Shown piece after piece: positions 23,676 to 35,812 of a stretch of 64,000 nucleotides of DNA (position 1 is the first letter of the stretch; each line of letters starts with the position of its first letter). The stretch is from contig JAPVLO010000074.1 in assembly GCA_027257055.1 (NCBI GenBank), positions 5,099,001 through 5,163,000 on the forward strand. Direction: 5' to 3'. The position numbers and the translations under genes are program-made. The notes beneath the pieces are model-generated. The model did not search any database. It worked only from the letters and a program-made list of their open reading frames with translations, and had not been told where the DNA came from. This DNA is from Cephalopachus bancanus (lineage: Eukaryota; Chordata; Mammalia; Primates; Tarsiidae).

Positions 23676-23747
23676 CTTTCTGTCATGTTTGGGAAAATGG
23701 CTAGATAGATTTCACCAGATTGGAGGGTTTGTTTGGGATGGTCTGAC
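23676..23747 (-). other. Candidate SERPINB8 5' non-coding exon
   Basis: A 72-base minus-strand block bounded by a polypyrimidine-AG acceptor (TGTATTTTAG) and a GTAATT donor, about 1 kb upstream of the first coding exon. ov-serpin genes have non-coding 5' exons. It contains one ATG with a short reading frame, so it would carry a small uORF. No transcript evidence is available to me. Confidence 0.3.
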
Positions 23748-23954
23748 CTAAAATACAGGTACTGAAAAGACAAAAGATTTACTTTTCAGTGTGATTCCAA
23801 AACCATGCCCCATTTTCTACAAGTCGCTGAAACTGGATTAGGGAATAGCAAATAACCCATGGGCACAGGTACAAAATATGAAGCCAAAATCTTATTATCA
23901 TGTGAGCACTTTGAATCACATGCATTGATTTAGCACCCTTCCTGACCAAGAGGA

Positions 23955-24248
23955 TTTTTTTTTTTTTTTTTTTTGAGTTGGAGTCTCACTCTGTCACCCA
24001 GACTGGAGTGCAGTGGCCGCTCCCGCCCACCGCAGCCTCGACCTGCTGGGCTCCGGCGATCCTTCCGCCTCAGCCTTCCAAGTAGCCGGAATTACAGGCA
24101 TGCGCCACCACGCCCGACTGATTTTTGGATTTATTGTAGAGATGAGGTCTCACTGCCCAGGCGGGTCTCGAACCCGCGGGCTCAGGCAATCCACTCACCT
24201 CAGCCTCCCAAAGGCGCGGGATTACAGGCTGAGCCACCGAGCCCGGCT
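23955..24248 (-). mobile_element. Lineage-specific Alu
   Basis: CpG-rich reverse copy with GCGGGTCTCGAACCCGCGGG and ATTACAGGCTGAGCCACCGA. Flanked by CCAAGAGG. Confidence 0.93.
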
Positions 24249-27200
24249 CCAAGAGGGTCTTAATGTTCCTCTCAGCTTAACTAAACTTTAGTCAAGCTAA
24301 ATTTTACTAAATAAGCTAACAAAAATAGGCCTTGCCTTCCTTTTTCTTAAAATTTAGTTTAGAAAACTTGTAATTGTAAATTTTTTATCTGTCCCTATGA
24401 GATGTAAAGGTTTTAAATGCTTCCTGCCAGTTCTACATCCCGGGGCAGTCTTTCTTAAGAACCTGGGAGCCAGATGTAATCATCAAGAAAGATGGCACCT
24501 CTCTTAACCAGTGTCTGTGGAAGGTAGGAGCCTAACTTAGGCAGGTATCTTGCTTCAAGTGGTAAAAGTTATTATAGCTTACTATTAATGACTATACATT
24601 TAGCAAATTATTATAAAATCTTAGAATAACTTTATTTTTATTAGACCTTATAAAAACCTGGGTTATTATTTCATGAAATACCAAAGCTCAACAACTCATC
24701 TCAGTTTCCTTCAGCTACTTTGCTCTTACAATTGAGGACATTTTGGAAAATAAAAGGACAGATCATCACCCCTAATTCCATGACCCTATCAACTACTTTC
24801 TTCTATTATATTATCCTTTTTTTCCATAGGCATGTATATTTTTAACTAAAAAGTTTAAAGTCAAACAAGATAAATAGGTTCCAGTTGGGAAAATGAGCAA
24901 ATTAGCAAAATGAAAAGTACTAAAAACTCCACCGAGAGAGAAACCATCATGCCTGAATTCATTTCTATAAACAGATGGAGCATTGTGCAGTTTCCCAGTG
25001 GACCACAACGTGATCTTTCACAGCACCTTTCCTGGCAGGGGGTTTTAAGAGGATCTTTCAGACCACAAGGAAAGGGAAGTTGAATAGGTGGGATGGGAGA
25101 AGGAAATTAACAGCTATATCGTCTTCACTATTGTTTTGTTTAAACTATATATGTTATATATATGCTACATATGTTATATAATATATATTTATATATTATA
25201 TATTTATATATAATATATAAACATGTTTATATATATGTTATATATTATATGTTATATATATTATGTGTGTGTGTATGTGTGTGTGTAAATATGATGCTCT
25301 AAATATAGAACAATAGCCCAAGCCAGTACACATTTTGAAAGAGACAGAGATGATTCTTCATCTTGTCTAAACAAGCAAAAGAATGAACTGGACTATTGCA
25401 AACTGCTGCTTCTGGTATACTCCATCCTTCCTCTTTCTTCATCTAATTTCCTCATGCCCATTCCTTTTCAATGTCCAGATGCTGGTCAGTTGTATAGTAT
25501 TTCCCATTAATATCTACCCATAGCAACAGCACAGAATCACACATGAGTGGACCCCCAGGAAGTGCCTCTGCTCACACCAACAATCAGGCAGGGGCAGAAA
25601 CCAGATAACGGAGTGTCTCTTTTCCAGTTTTCCCGTTGCTCCAAACTCATTTGTACAAGCTTCTGACCAAATTATCTTGTCCAATAAATCTAAATTTAAC
25701 ATAATGTGAAATAATACTTTTAGGTGTCAGTGCCACAATTAGACTGTGCCAGAAAAACACAAGAATGAAAAGTTTGTATTTCCAGCCAATCAAATGAATT
25801 GGCATTACATCAGTTTTCCTTTTACAGATGAACAAGCAAGGTTAGCAGCAATTAAACTGTAGGATTCAGAAAAGGGACAGAGTCAGCCTCAAAAGCAAGC
25901 ATTCTGTTTCTGAGTATGTGACACCATCCTCAGGGAAGTCTTGAATGTTTGTGAATTCCCTATTTCACTCCCCCCTATCCCCACACACATTTCCAAAATT
26001 GAGGTTATGCAAAGAGCATTTATATAGAACTTTCTCTACATGTTTTGGGAGAAGAAAATGAAAAATAAATGACATAATCCCTGACTAGAAGACACACACA
26101 AACAGAAATGCATGGTTTCAAGTGATCCTATGTGATCTATAATGGGATAATTTTCAAAGTGTAACAGGCTAAGAAGTGACTATTTTGGTTATTTAAAATA
26201 ATCAAAATAAAAATTTTAAGAAGGCTTATTTTTGTAGTTAAGATCAAGCTGAACATAAACTACTTGAACTTAAAGTGCACATTGATTTTCTTTTTCTTCC
26301 CCCCCCCACTGCTCTAGGATTGTAATCCCCCTTCTTTTGCGCTAACATGACCTTGCACACTGGTTTGGAAGGTCAATTTATCTAACAAGCTGGTGCTGGA
26401 GAAAACAGCTGCTTGTGAGAAATGAAAAAGTTACAAGTCTCTGAAAAGACCTTCAAGAGATAAGAGATAGACTCAATGGAAACTCCTTGCAACCCTCAAA
26501 GTATATTCATTTCTTTAAATGTAAATCTCTTCAGTGGTATTCAGTTTAGATCCATGTCTCACGTAATCATTAGTTAGGTCATATGTGAACCAGAACTTGC
26601 TATTATAACTAAATAGAAAAGGCTCAGTTCAGGATTGTTTGAAAAAACAAGACTAATATAGTCTAGGCAGTGTTTTATGCCAATAGGTGCTGAAAAGACT
26701 AAATGCTGATTAAAAAGGAACTTTGGGTATAGTCATGAGACAAGCTGACGCTGTTAATCAATAGTTGAAATAGATAAGACATTGCCTATCTTAGCTATAA
26801 GTACTGAATGCAAAATTTTCCTCGGCGAATAGGTTTTTAGGTCAATAACCAAACCTGTCCCCTGATTTCCAGTTTTCCAGCAGGCCAGAATAAACCCCAT
26901 TTCCTCCCAGCTTCTGCCTCTCTCTTTTTAGCCACAAGAGATAGCAGCTGACTGATTGATCTGGCCATAACAAAAGTGCTAAGGAAGTCCATATAAAAGC
27001 AATACAAACTCTGAAAAGGGGTGAGAAGGCCTTCCCGAGAAGTTAGCTTTAAAAGGCTAGGCACATTGAAAGAATAAACAACATGACAGTAAAAATAAAT
27101 AAATACATAAATAAATAAAAGGTTAGGTACATATTCTACAGCTGGTAAAAAGCGAAACAAATTTTGGGGCTGAGGAGTTGGCAGAGGGACGATTTGTGTG

Positions 27201-28279
27201 GGGCAGGTCTAGGGGAGTGGATTGGCATCGTTTCCTATGAGCCATCTGGTAGTGAGAAGGGATGGGCTCTTTATGCCAAGTTTAAGAGTTTGAACTTGAG
27301 CTTATGACCTGGAAAGCCATGCCTGCTTTTTTTAACAGATGTCTGAGATGAGTATCTTGCGGCCTTAGAAAGATGACATGGCTCACTGTTTGGTGTAAAA
27401 AGAGGCTGGAAATCGGCTGTACAACACCACTACGGACCAGGAGCTGCAGAAAGCTAAGCAAGCGTGTGCAATGGATAAATGGGAACTGGAATTGCCAGGC
27501 AGAGTGACTGACTTTTCACATAGGAATGGAGCACAGCAGGGGTCAGGGATCATCCTGAGGTTCCTAGCTAAATTCACACCTGAGGTGTGGGTCAAGAAGC
27601 GGAAGTTTATAGGAGGAGCCAGGTTGGTAAGGGGAAGCGGATGCGTTCCATTCCAGCTGAACCTATAGCAAAGACAGCCAAGGCATGCTTGTAAACAGGT
27701 GGGGACTTGAAATAAGTAGATATTCCAGAACTAGAGATTGGGAGCCATCAGCATCGACTCCAGAGAATTCTATGTGAGTGGGTTAAATTACTCAAAACGT
27801 ACTGTGGCGGCACAAAAGAAGCAATTCACCTAATTCTAGGCAATTTCTAGCTGGAGGTAGCAAGTAAAAGGAAGAAAAAAAGAGTTGGGATCCAACAATC
27901 AGAGATATGCTGGAAGAACAGGGAGGATGTATCTGCCCCCTCGGAGAAAGCCAAGGGAAGAGAGCATTCCTGTACACACAGCCTGAGGCAAGGAGGGTGC
28001 GCCAGAAAGGAAGACAGCCTCTGTGAGGCCCTTTGGGCCTGGGACGGCCTCATCCCCATCATGGAACAGCAGCTAGAGGACTGAGGGAGTGTCTGGGAAG
28101 TGAGGAACTGATTAAAGAAACCAAAGTAACTACTGCAACTGCGACATGAAAGAGGTACAAATGATTTTTTTAAAGCCGAGGGGAAGCAGCCAACGGAAAA
28201 GAAAATATGAACGATATAGAAAGAGGAGATGGAGAGGGGGAGAGGGAAGAGGCACAGCCAATAAGCTGCATCGCAGAGG
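24249..28279. other. SERPINB8 5' intron / upstream region without recognised gene
   Basis: AT-rich, mostly unassigned. It contains the TA-rich microsatellite at 25144-25287 and an (AAAT)n patch near 27090-27120. Short frames lack domains. Confidence 0.5.
25144..25287. repeat. TA/TATG-rich microsatellite
   Basis: Alternating TA with interspersed TG/CA, ending in a GTGTGTGT run. Confidence 0.95.
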
Positions 28280-29170
28280 CGGCAGGCGTGTGGGCTGGAG
28301 GTAGCATCCCTAATACTTGCCCGGGGATCCACCGATTCCAGGCCGGGCAGCAGGAGACGCCCGAGTCTTTCTTCCGTACCCACGGCTCCCCCTCCTCACT
28401 TCCGCGCACCAGCTGCAGGCACCCAAAGCCGTGGCCTGGGTCACCCGCCACGCCCACTCTGTCAGCAAATCACGCAGCAGCGGCGTCAACAACACTCAGG
28501 CGGGGAAAAACCCCCTCCCTCCCCGCGCAGGTGCCGACGCAGGGCTGCGCGCCGCGCTGCGCCTCCCGGGGTCCCCGCGGTCGTCGCCTGGACGCGCGGT
28601 CCAGCCCGGAGCCGCGCGCGCCAGGCTGGGGACCCGGACGCGGCCGGTGCCAGGGCGACCCCCGCAACCCCAAGTTCTCCGTCCCGGGCACCTCCCGCCA
28701 TCTTTCTCCTGGCTCCTCTCCTCTCCTTCCTCTGGTTCCTGCCCCTGCCTTCCGCCCGCCCCTTCCCCTCTCCCACGCTGCACCCGAGCTCCAGGAAAGG
28801 GGCATCCGCGTAGGAGCCCGAGGACCTGCGTGCCCTCGCCCGCTACCTGGGAGATTCCCTTCTCCTCCTGCGGTGGCTGCTGCTGCGTCTTCCGAGGTTC
28901 CTGCTCTGTGGCTGCTAAGCATCCGCCTCGATCCAGGGCAAGGTTTCCGGGAGATGACTCAGACCAGGCGGATGGCACCGGCCCGGGCCATCGCTGACTC
29001 CCAGTGCCCAGGGCTGGACGCGGGGAGGAGCCCGTGCCTCGCAAGGCGCCCTCCTGCCCTGGCCTGAGGCCGGCGGGGGCCTCTGCGGGTGGCTCGGGGG
29101 GCGGGGGCCCCGGAGGGAGAGGGCCCGTGCCCGGTTCTCGGAGGGTGTGGGTGGAAGGCTCCGCCCGAGG
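28280..29170 (-). promoter_or_regulatory. CpG island, probable SERPINB8 promoter and first exon
   Basis: CpG-dense, GC-rich block in an otherwise AT-rich region, about 6 kb upstream of the SERPINB8 start codon in the right orientation. It contains a consensus AP-1/NF-E2 motif TGACTCA (28955-28961) and a GTAGCG donor-like site after CTCCCAG (exon end near 28847), which could close a first non-coding exon. Long frames read through it on both strands, as expected in GC-rich DNA; I do not regard them as coding. The transcription start is not determined. Confidence 0.65.
28955..28961. promoter_or_regulatory. AP-1/NF-E2 type motif TGACTCA
   Basis: Perfect consensus 7-mer inside the SERPINB8-side CpG island, next to a TTTCCGG ETS-like string (28944-28950). 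Functional use is inferred only from position. Confidence 0.3.
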
Positions 29171-29280
29171 GAAGACTGGTTTGTTTTCCTGGGTTGGGAT
29201 GTGTTTGGTGTGGTGTGTGTACCCAAGAGCTGTTTTGAAGTTGGGACTTAACTATGAAAATTAATTCGAAGTAAAACCAA

Positions 29281-29587
29281 GCCGGGCTCGGTGGCTCAGC
29301 CTGTCATCCCGCGCCTTTGGGAGGCTGAGGTGAGGGGATTGCCTGAACGCGCGGGTTCGAGACCCGCCTGGGCAGCGAGACCTCATCTCGACAGTAAATC
29401 AAAAAATCAGCCGGGCGGGGTAGCGCGCGCCTGTAATTCCGGCTACTCGGAAGGCGGAGGCGGAAGGATCGCCGGAGCTCAGCGGTTCGAGGCTGCGGTG
29501 GTCGGGAGTGGCCACTGCACTCCAGTCTGGGCGACAGAGTGAGACTCCAACTCAAAAAAAAAAAAAAAAGAAAGAAAAGAAGAAAGA
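29281..29587 (+). mobile_element. Young lineage-specific Alu
   Basis: GGTGGCTCAGCCTGTCATCC and GCGGGTTCGAGACCCGCC are intact. Most CpGs are kept. A-rich tail; target duplication AAAACCAA at 29273-29280 and 29588-29595. Confidence 0.95.
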
Positions 29588-30147
29588 AAAACCAAAGGTT
29601 AACGCTGCTGCGGCCAGCCGTTTCCAAACTGTTTTGGCGTGATACCCATCAACACAGTTTTTTGTGTTTACTCATTCCCAATGGACACAGTTTACTCATC
29701 CCCGATGGACGTCTGTGAATTTATATGTGATAATGCACTAAATACTAATGCGTTATACATGATATAAACATACACATACGTTTTAAAGAAAGAGACACCT
29801 TTATATTGGATATATGCAACATTTCTGTGCTGACAAATTACTTTAAAAAATTAATGAAAGCGATGTGATTGAATACGTGTGCATTCGTTTTTGCCTTAGA
29901 TGAACACTTTGAAATGCAGTCATTTGAAGACCAGGCTTTAAGTTCAGTTTATTTCTGAATTTGGGATTGGTAGCTGTCATGGGGGAAAGGCATCTCAGAA
30001 AATGAGTTGATTTAGGGGGAATAAAGGCAGCATTGGTTGCAAACCTTGTCACTTGATTTTCAATCAATATATGAGTAATATACTAATTACTCATAGATTT
30101 TAACTGAACTCTGGTAAAAATTTATCCTCTTAAAAATCAGTTGCTGG

Positions 30148-30437
30148 GCCGGGCTCGGTGGCCTAGTCTGTAATCCCGCGCTTTGGGAGGCCGAGGTGAG
30201 TGGATTGCCTGAGCCCGCGGGTTCGAGACCCGCCTGGGCAACTTGGCGAGACCTCATCTCTACAATAAATCAAAAAATTAGCTGGGCGTGGTAGCGCGCG
30301 CCTGTAGTTCCAGATACTTGGAAGGCTGAGGCGGAAGGATCGCCGGAACCCAGCAGGTCGAGGCTGCGGCCGGGAGCGGCCACTGCACTCCACTCTGGGC
30401 GACAGAGTGAGACTCCGACTCAAAAAAAAAAAAAAAA
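30148..30437 (+). mobile_element. Lineage-specific Alu
   Basis: Forward full-length dimer with perfect GCGGGTTCGAGACCCGC. Flanked by AATCAGTTGCT / AATTAGTTGCT. Confidence 0.93.
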
Positions 30438-30534
30438 TTAGTTGCTCCTGAAAACAAAATTTTTTTAAATGTACTTATATTTTTAACAGTTTGATGTCCA
30501 CCATGCCTCTTTTTGGAGGGGAAAATTTAAAAAA

Positions 30535-30711
30535 TTCTAATATTTTATTTTAAAGATGTGGGGTACAATTCAGGATTGATTAGGTATACAAGTGGTCATT
30601 GTACAGGCAAAGTTTGAGTCTCCCTTTGGTCTCCAATTTGTCTGGTTTGAGATCAGGTGCCCTTATTGATGTTGTGTCCCATCCCACCCTGGCAGTACCA
30701 ACTACTGCAAA

Positions 30712-30742
<31 letters not shown>

Positions 30743-32215
30743 AGGCGCACGCTACCACGCCCGGCTAATTTTTGATTTATTGTAGAGATGAGATCACGCC
30801 AAGTTGCCCAGGCGGGTCTCAAACCTGCGGGCTCAGGCAATCCACTCACCTCAGCCTCCCAAAGTGATGGCATTACAGGCTGAGCCACCGAACCCAGCCG
30901 CAAATCCTTTTCTTATAGTATTATGGTTAATGTTCAGGGTCCACTTATGAGTGAGAAGATGTGGTACTCTTGTTTTTTGTTTCTGTGATAGATCACTGAG
31001 TATGATAGACTCTACATCCATCCAAAGTCCATATGTTTGTCCTTCTTTATGGCTGTGTAATATTCCATTGTGTTTATGTATCACATTTTTTAAATCCAAT
31101 CCAGTTTGATGGGCAGCACGGTTGATTCCATGTTTTTGCTATTATGAATAGTGCTGCAATAAACGTATGTGCAGGTATCTTTTTTGTAGAATGATTTGAA
31201 TTCCCAGTAGGTGGATTGCTGGGTCATATAGAAGATCAATGTCTAGTTCTTTAAGAACTTGCCACTCTATTTTCCAAGGAGGTTGCACTAGTTTGCATTC
31301 CCATCAGCAGTGCTGAACTGTTCCTTTTTCTCTACATCCTCACCAGCATCTGTTGTTGTTTGTTTTATTAATGATGGCCATTCTTACTGGGGTTAGGTGG
31401 TATCTCAATGTGGTTTTGACTTTCATTTCTCTGATGATTAGTGAGGCTGAGCACTTTTTCATGTGTCTGTTGACTGCCCGTATATCTTCTTTTAAGAAAT
31501 GTCTATCCGTGTCTTTTGCCCAGTTTTTGATGGGGTTGCTTGTTTTTTTCCTTTCGGCACGTTTGAGTTCCTCGTAGATCCTAAATGTTAGACCTTTGTC
31601 AGACACACAGTTAGAAAATATTTTTTCCCATTCTGTGGGCTGTCTCCCAGCTCTCTTGATGGTTTCTTTTGCTTTGCAGTAGATTCTCAGTTTGATGAGG
31701 TTCCACTTGTCTATCTTATCTCTTATGGCACAGGCACTTGGGGTTTTGATCAGGAATTGATTGCCAGTTCCAATTTCCATAAGGGTGTCTCCTGCATTTT
31801 CTAAGGTTCTTATAGTTTGAGGTTTTACGTTTAGGTCTTTGATCCATTTAAAGTTGATTTTTGTGTACGGTGATAGGTAGGGGTCCTGTTTCAGTCTTCA
31901 GCATGTAGTCAGCCAGTTTCCCCAGCACCATTTACTGAATAGGTTCTACTCTCCTCAATGGTTGTTGGTGGAGACGTTGTTGAAGATGTCACAATTGAGG
32001 TTTTGCTTCCAGAATCTCTATCCTGTTCCATTGGTCCATATACCTATTCTTGTTCCAATACCAGGCCTTTTTGATTATTGTAGCATTATAGTAAAGTTTA
32101 TAGTCCGGAAGTGTGATACCTCCTGCTTTGTTTCTTTTGCTGAGGATTGTTTTGGCTATTCGTGTTCATTTATGCTTCTGTATGAATTTCTATATTGTCT
32201 TTTCTATATATGAGA
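30535..32215 (-). mobile_element. L1 3' part, 5' truncated, hosting an Alu fragment
   Basis: A minus-strand frame at 31780-31340 reads ORF2 sequence ([38 protein letters not shown]). The remaining C-terminal part and 3' UTR lie at 31330-30900 and 30720-30540. Confidence 0.9.
30721..30899 (-). mobile_element. Partial lineage-specific Alu inside the L1
   Basis: Reverse left monomer plus linker only (T-run, GAGGCGCACGCTACCACGCC, then GCGGGTCTCAAACCTGCGGG). The right monomer is missing. Confidence 0.88.
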
Positions 32216-32412
32216 AGAAAGGGGGAAAGACTTTTAAGTTGAGAAATTTACATTTTTAAGTTTTTGAAGTGTTCATATATGAGAGTTTTAACATCTTTTT
32301 AGTAACAAAATCATATAATTACACAAAATATCCAAACAGATGTTTGCAGATAATCACTCCAGTCTCTTAAAAAGCAGTTGATTTCTCCTTTGTGGATAAG
32401 ATGTACCTTTTA

Positions 32413-32710
32413 GCCAGGCTCGGTGGCTCAGCCTGTAATCCTGCGCTTTGGGAGTCCGAGGTGAGTGAATTGCCTGAGTCCGCGGGTTCGAGACCCACCT
32501 GGGCAACTTGGTGAGACCTCATCTCTACAATAAATCAAAAATTAGCCAGGCTTGGTAGCCCACACCTGTAATTCCAGCTACTTGGAAGGCTGAGGTGGAA
32601 GGATCGCCGGATCCCAGCAGGTCGAGGCTGCAGTGGCTGGGAGCAGCCACTGCACCCCTGTGTGGGCAACAGAGTGAGGCTTCAACTCAAACAAACAAAC
32701 AAAAAACAAA
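32413..32710 (+). mobile_element. Lineage-specific Alu
   Basis: Full dimer. The right-arm stem is GTGGCT/AGCCAC (paired double change); tail (CAAA)n. Confidence 0.93.
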
Positions 32711-32719
32711 TAATGTCTC

Positions 32720-32885
32720 CTCCAGGATGCTTCCCCAGAGCTTTCCAAGTCATATTCGGTACTTCTGCTTTTAAAAATTTCCATGGCCAGTCTGTACCCC
32801 AAACCAGTTAAATCAGAATCTATAGGGAGAGGGAACCGGCAGTAGTATTTTATAAAGCTGTCCAGGCAGTTCCAGTGTGGAATCC
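32720..32885. repeat. MER5-like DNA transposon fragment
   Basis: ACCAGTTAAATCAGAATCTATAGG and flanking text resemble the MER5 consensus. Diverged. Confidence 0.4.
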
Positions 32886-33722
32886 TAAAAGAACTGTTCC
32901 CAAAGAACTTTCTCAATAGTCTTCGAGCAGGATTCATCTCCATATTTTCTCCATGTTTTTGAAACCTCTCTCTATTGGCTGCAGATTCACTTTGGAACCG
33001 CCCAGACTTTCCTGCTCTGCCAGTTGGAAGTGCCAAGGTCACTTCCGCATTGTATACCATTTTTTCCTTGTTACTCAGATCTAGATCCAGACTTTGGGGC
33101 CCACTTGATTCATCATCTCCTTTTGACCAGAAAAACAGGTTAAAATATGATAAATGCTTTTTTCCTTATGAAACTTACCGCAGATGCCTGGTTGACTGAA
33201 CTTCTTTGCCAAGGATGTATCTTGTGCTGAGGGTTAGGATTGTACACAGAAGTATCTTTGTAAGAAAACACAATGCATGCAAGTGCAGAGAGGCATGAGG
33301 TAGCACCACGAAATTGAAGAACTTTAACCAATTAAAGTCTACAGTGGCAGAGAAGTGTGGAAGGAGATATCACATGAGACTCTGATGTTTCCACAGTGGC
33401 AGACCACAAAGAGCCATGTGGACTCTCTTGGTGGGTTTCTTCTTTCCCTTGTGGACTATGGGGAATCATTAAAGAATTTTAAGCTGCAGAGAAACATAGT
33501 CATATTTATATTTTACAAAGAACCCTCTGACTACATCATGGAAGATTTATTGTAGGAGGCTGCCACTGTACACAGTGAGATGATAGGTGAACATAGTATG
33601 ACTGAGACTTGAGGAGAACTGAAACAGGACAGAGGCAGGGGAAACAGGAGGACATGACTCTGTGGAATTTCAAGGGGGGAGAATTGGCATGATTTCTTGA
33701 GCCATGAAAGAATAAAGGTATC

Positions 33723-33991
33723 GCCGGGCTCGGTGGCTCAGCCTGTAATCCCGCGCCTTTGGGAGGTTAAGGTGAGTGGATTGCCTGAGCCCCCGGGTTT
33801 GAGACCCACCTGGGCAGCGAGACCTCATCTCTACAAAAAATCAGCCAGGCGTGGTAGCGCATGCCTGTAATTCCGGCTACTTGGAAGGCTGAGGCGGAAG
33901 GATCGCCAGAGCCCAGCAGGTCGAGGCTGCGGTGGCCGGGAGCGGCCACTGCATTCCAGTCTGGGCAACAGAGTGAGACTCCAACTCAAAA
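33723..33991 (+). mobile_element. Lineage-specific Alu
   Basis: 15-base target duplication AAAGAATAAAGGTAT at 33707-33721 and 33992-34006. Right arm GTGGCCGGGAGCGGCCAC. Confidence 0.95.
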
Positions 33992-34009
33992 AAAGAATAA
34001 AGGTATGGT

Positions 34010-34920
34010 AAGAATCAAAGATAAATCCAAGAATGAATGAAACCAATTTTTGGAGTAATATAATTAAATGTGAAAGGAGGCACCCCACGAGAGACTGTTT
34101 TTCAAGGTGAGGAATCTGTCTGTAAGTCTATATTCATGAGAATTAATTGTATTCATTTTCTGAGTAAGGGGCAGTTTAAATGCTGGGCCCTAAAAGGAAG
34201 CCTATCTCTCAAGGTAACTAGAGCCCAATTTCAGAGTGACCCTGAACCAGCTCGTCCCCCATGAATCTTTCCCCCAGTCTACTGGTGAGGCTACAGTTGC
34301 CTGATAAGAAGATAAGCATGACTATACCCTTCAAAGTCTCAGAAATTATTCTCAGCTTCATCTTCTGTCTTCTTGCTTTATATCTAGTTTTACATTTCTT
34401 CAGTTGTCACTGGAGAGTATCTGTTGGTTCTCAACTCCTGATTCAACCTTGACCTAGTTGGTTGTTTGTTTCCCAGCACCCCTTGACTCTTGACTTTATG
34501 AACCTCAGGAAGGACACACTCCTAGCCTACTGTCAGTCTGGTCTACTAGAATCTCCAACTTAGACTTCCATTTGTCCAAGAGAGAAATGGAGGTTCAGGT
34601 ATAGCTGGAATTTCCTGAAGTGTTTTGAGATCTCTGCACTCCATACTGTTAAATGAACAGTCTACTTTAAAAAACATACCTCCCAGGCTTGCCATGAGAT
34701 TCTCACTAGGCTTTCTTGGTTTTGAGAAGCTATAAGGTAAAAAATAAAACCAAAAAAACAAAAAACACTTGCTTCTGTTAATCCCAAAGAAACATCATCA
34801 TAATACATAAGCATCAGAAAGCATCATATTGTTGATTCTGCTTCTAATATTTTACAGAGGAGGAGAGAGAAACAGAGGCAATTTGTGTGATTTGCTCAGA
34901 GTCTCACAAGAATTCATAAA
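34010..34920. other. Intergenic stretch, nothing recognised
   Basis: No gene, RNA or clear repeat seen. Confidence 0.4.
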
Positions 34921-34930
34921 AGAAGTGACA

Positions 34931-35196
34931 GACTGGGTTCAGTTGCTCAGCCTATAATGCCAGCACTTTGGGATGCCAAGGTGAGTGGATTGCCTGAGTC
35001 TGAGGGTTCAAGACCAACCCAGGCAACTTGGCAAGACCTTGTCTCTACAATAAATAAAAAATTAGCTGGTAGTTCCGGCTACTTGGGAGGCTGAGGTAGA
35101 AGGATCACTGAAGCCCAACAGGCTGACGCTGGGGTGGATGTGAGCGTGCCTGGGTGATAGGTTAAGACTCCAACTCAAAAAAAAAAAAAAAAAAAA
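34931..35196 (+). mobile_element. Alu, diverged lineage copy with internal deletion
   Basis: Lacks part of the right monomer. Target duplication AAAAGAAGTGACA-like, at least AGAAGTGACA, at 34921-34930 and 35197-35206. Confidence 0.9.
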
Positions 35197-35812
35197 AGAA
35201 GTGACACCTTGGTTGGTATGTCCTCGTTCCCAGAACAGTGTTTTGTCTATCACACCCTGCCACAATAATATTGTTTCAAGACAACTAGAGAATGTTCCAC
35301 ATATTCAGTGATGAAAGAGGATTTTAACTACAGTGAACAAATGTCAACAAAAACTACCATCTGATTGTTGAGAACATTTAAGCTATGAAGTTTTCACTCC
35401 CACAGAAAAGCTGTTAAATGACTAAATGGAGTCTCCTTGTATGTGGTCTGCAATGCTGTTTTTCTGAAGTTAAACCCCTGTTTTTAACTTGAAATTTGTT
35501 CTGTGTTAGTGCCAATTCATTTTGAGCTTAGTGTGTCTGCGCTGTTGTGTATATTTAATTTACCCAAATACAATCTCTCTTCAGTTTCCTGTTACTTCTC
35601 TCTATTCAAAAAATTACAAACCTTCTTGAATATTATTTGGCCAGTCCTTTGAGCTAAAGAATTGTTTCGTCTTTGAGCTAAAGAAATGTTAGATCTACTC
35701 TGCCCTTTAGTATTAACATTCCCCAGTCAAATTAGTACTGCTTAGTACCAACACAATTCTAAACTCAAAACAGATTTATGAGTAGATTTCTAGGCCATCC
35801 AAAATATGCTTG

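Noticed and set aside
23973..24291. Overlapping 90-codon frames with APGHRSLDLLGSGD-type text
   Set aside because: Translations of Alu sequence that recur at every lineage-specific copy, not a gene family.
28207..29067. 286-codon plus-strand open frame, the longest in the window
   Set aside because: Lies in the CpG island; Pro/Arg/Ala/Gly-rich with equally long frames on the other strand and no domain. GC content explains it.
32578..33060. 160-codon minus frame
   Set aside because: Its C-terminal part is antisense Alu (SLECNGAISA-type reading) and the rest is MER5-like; no gene evidence.
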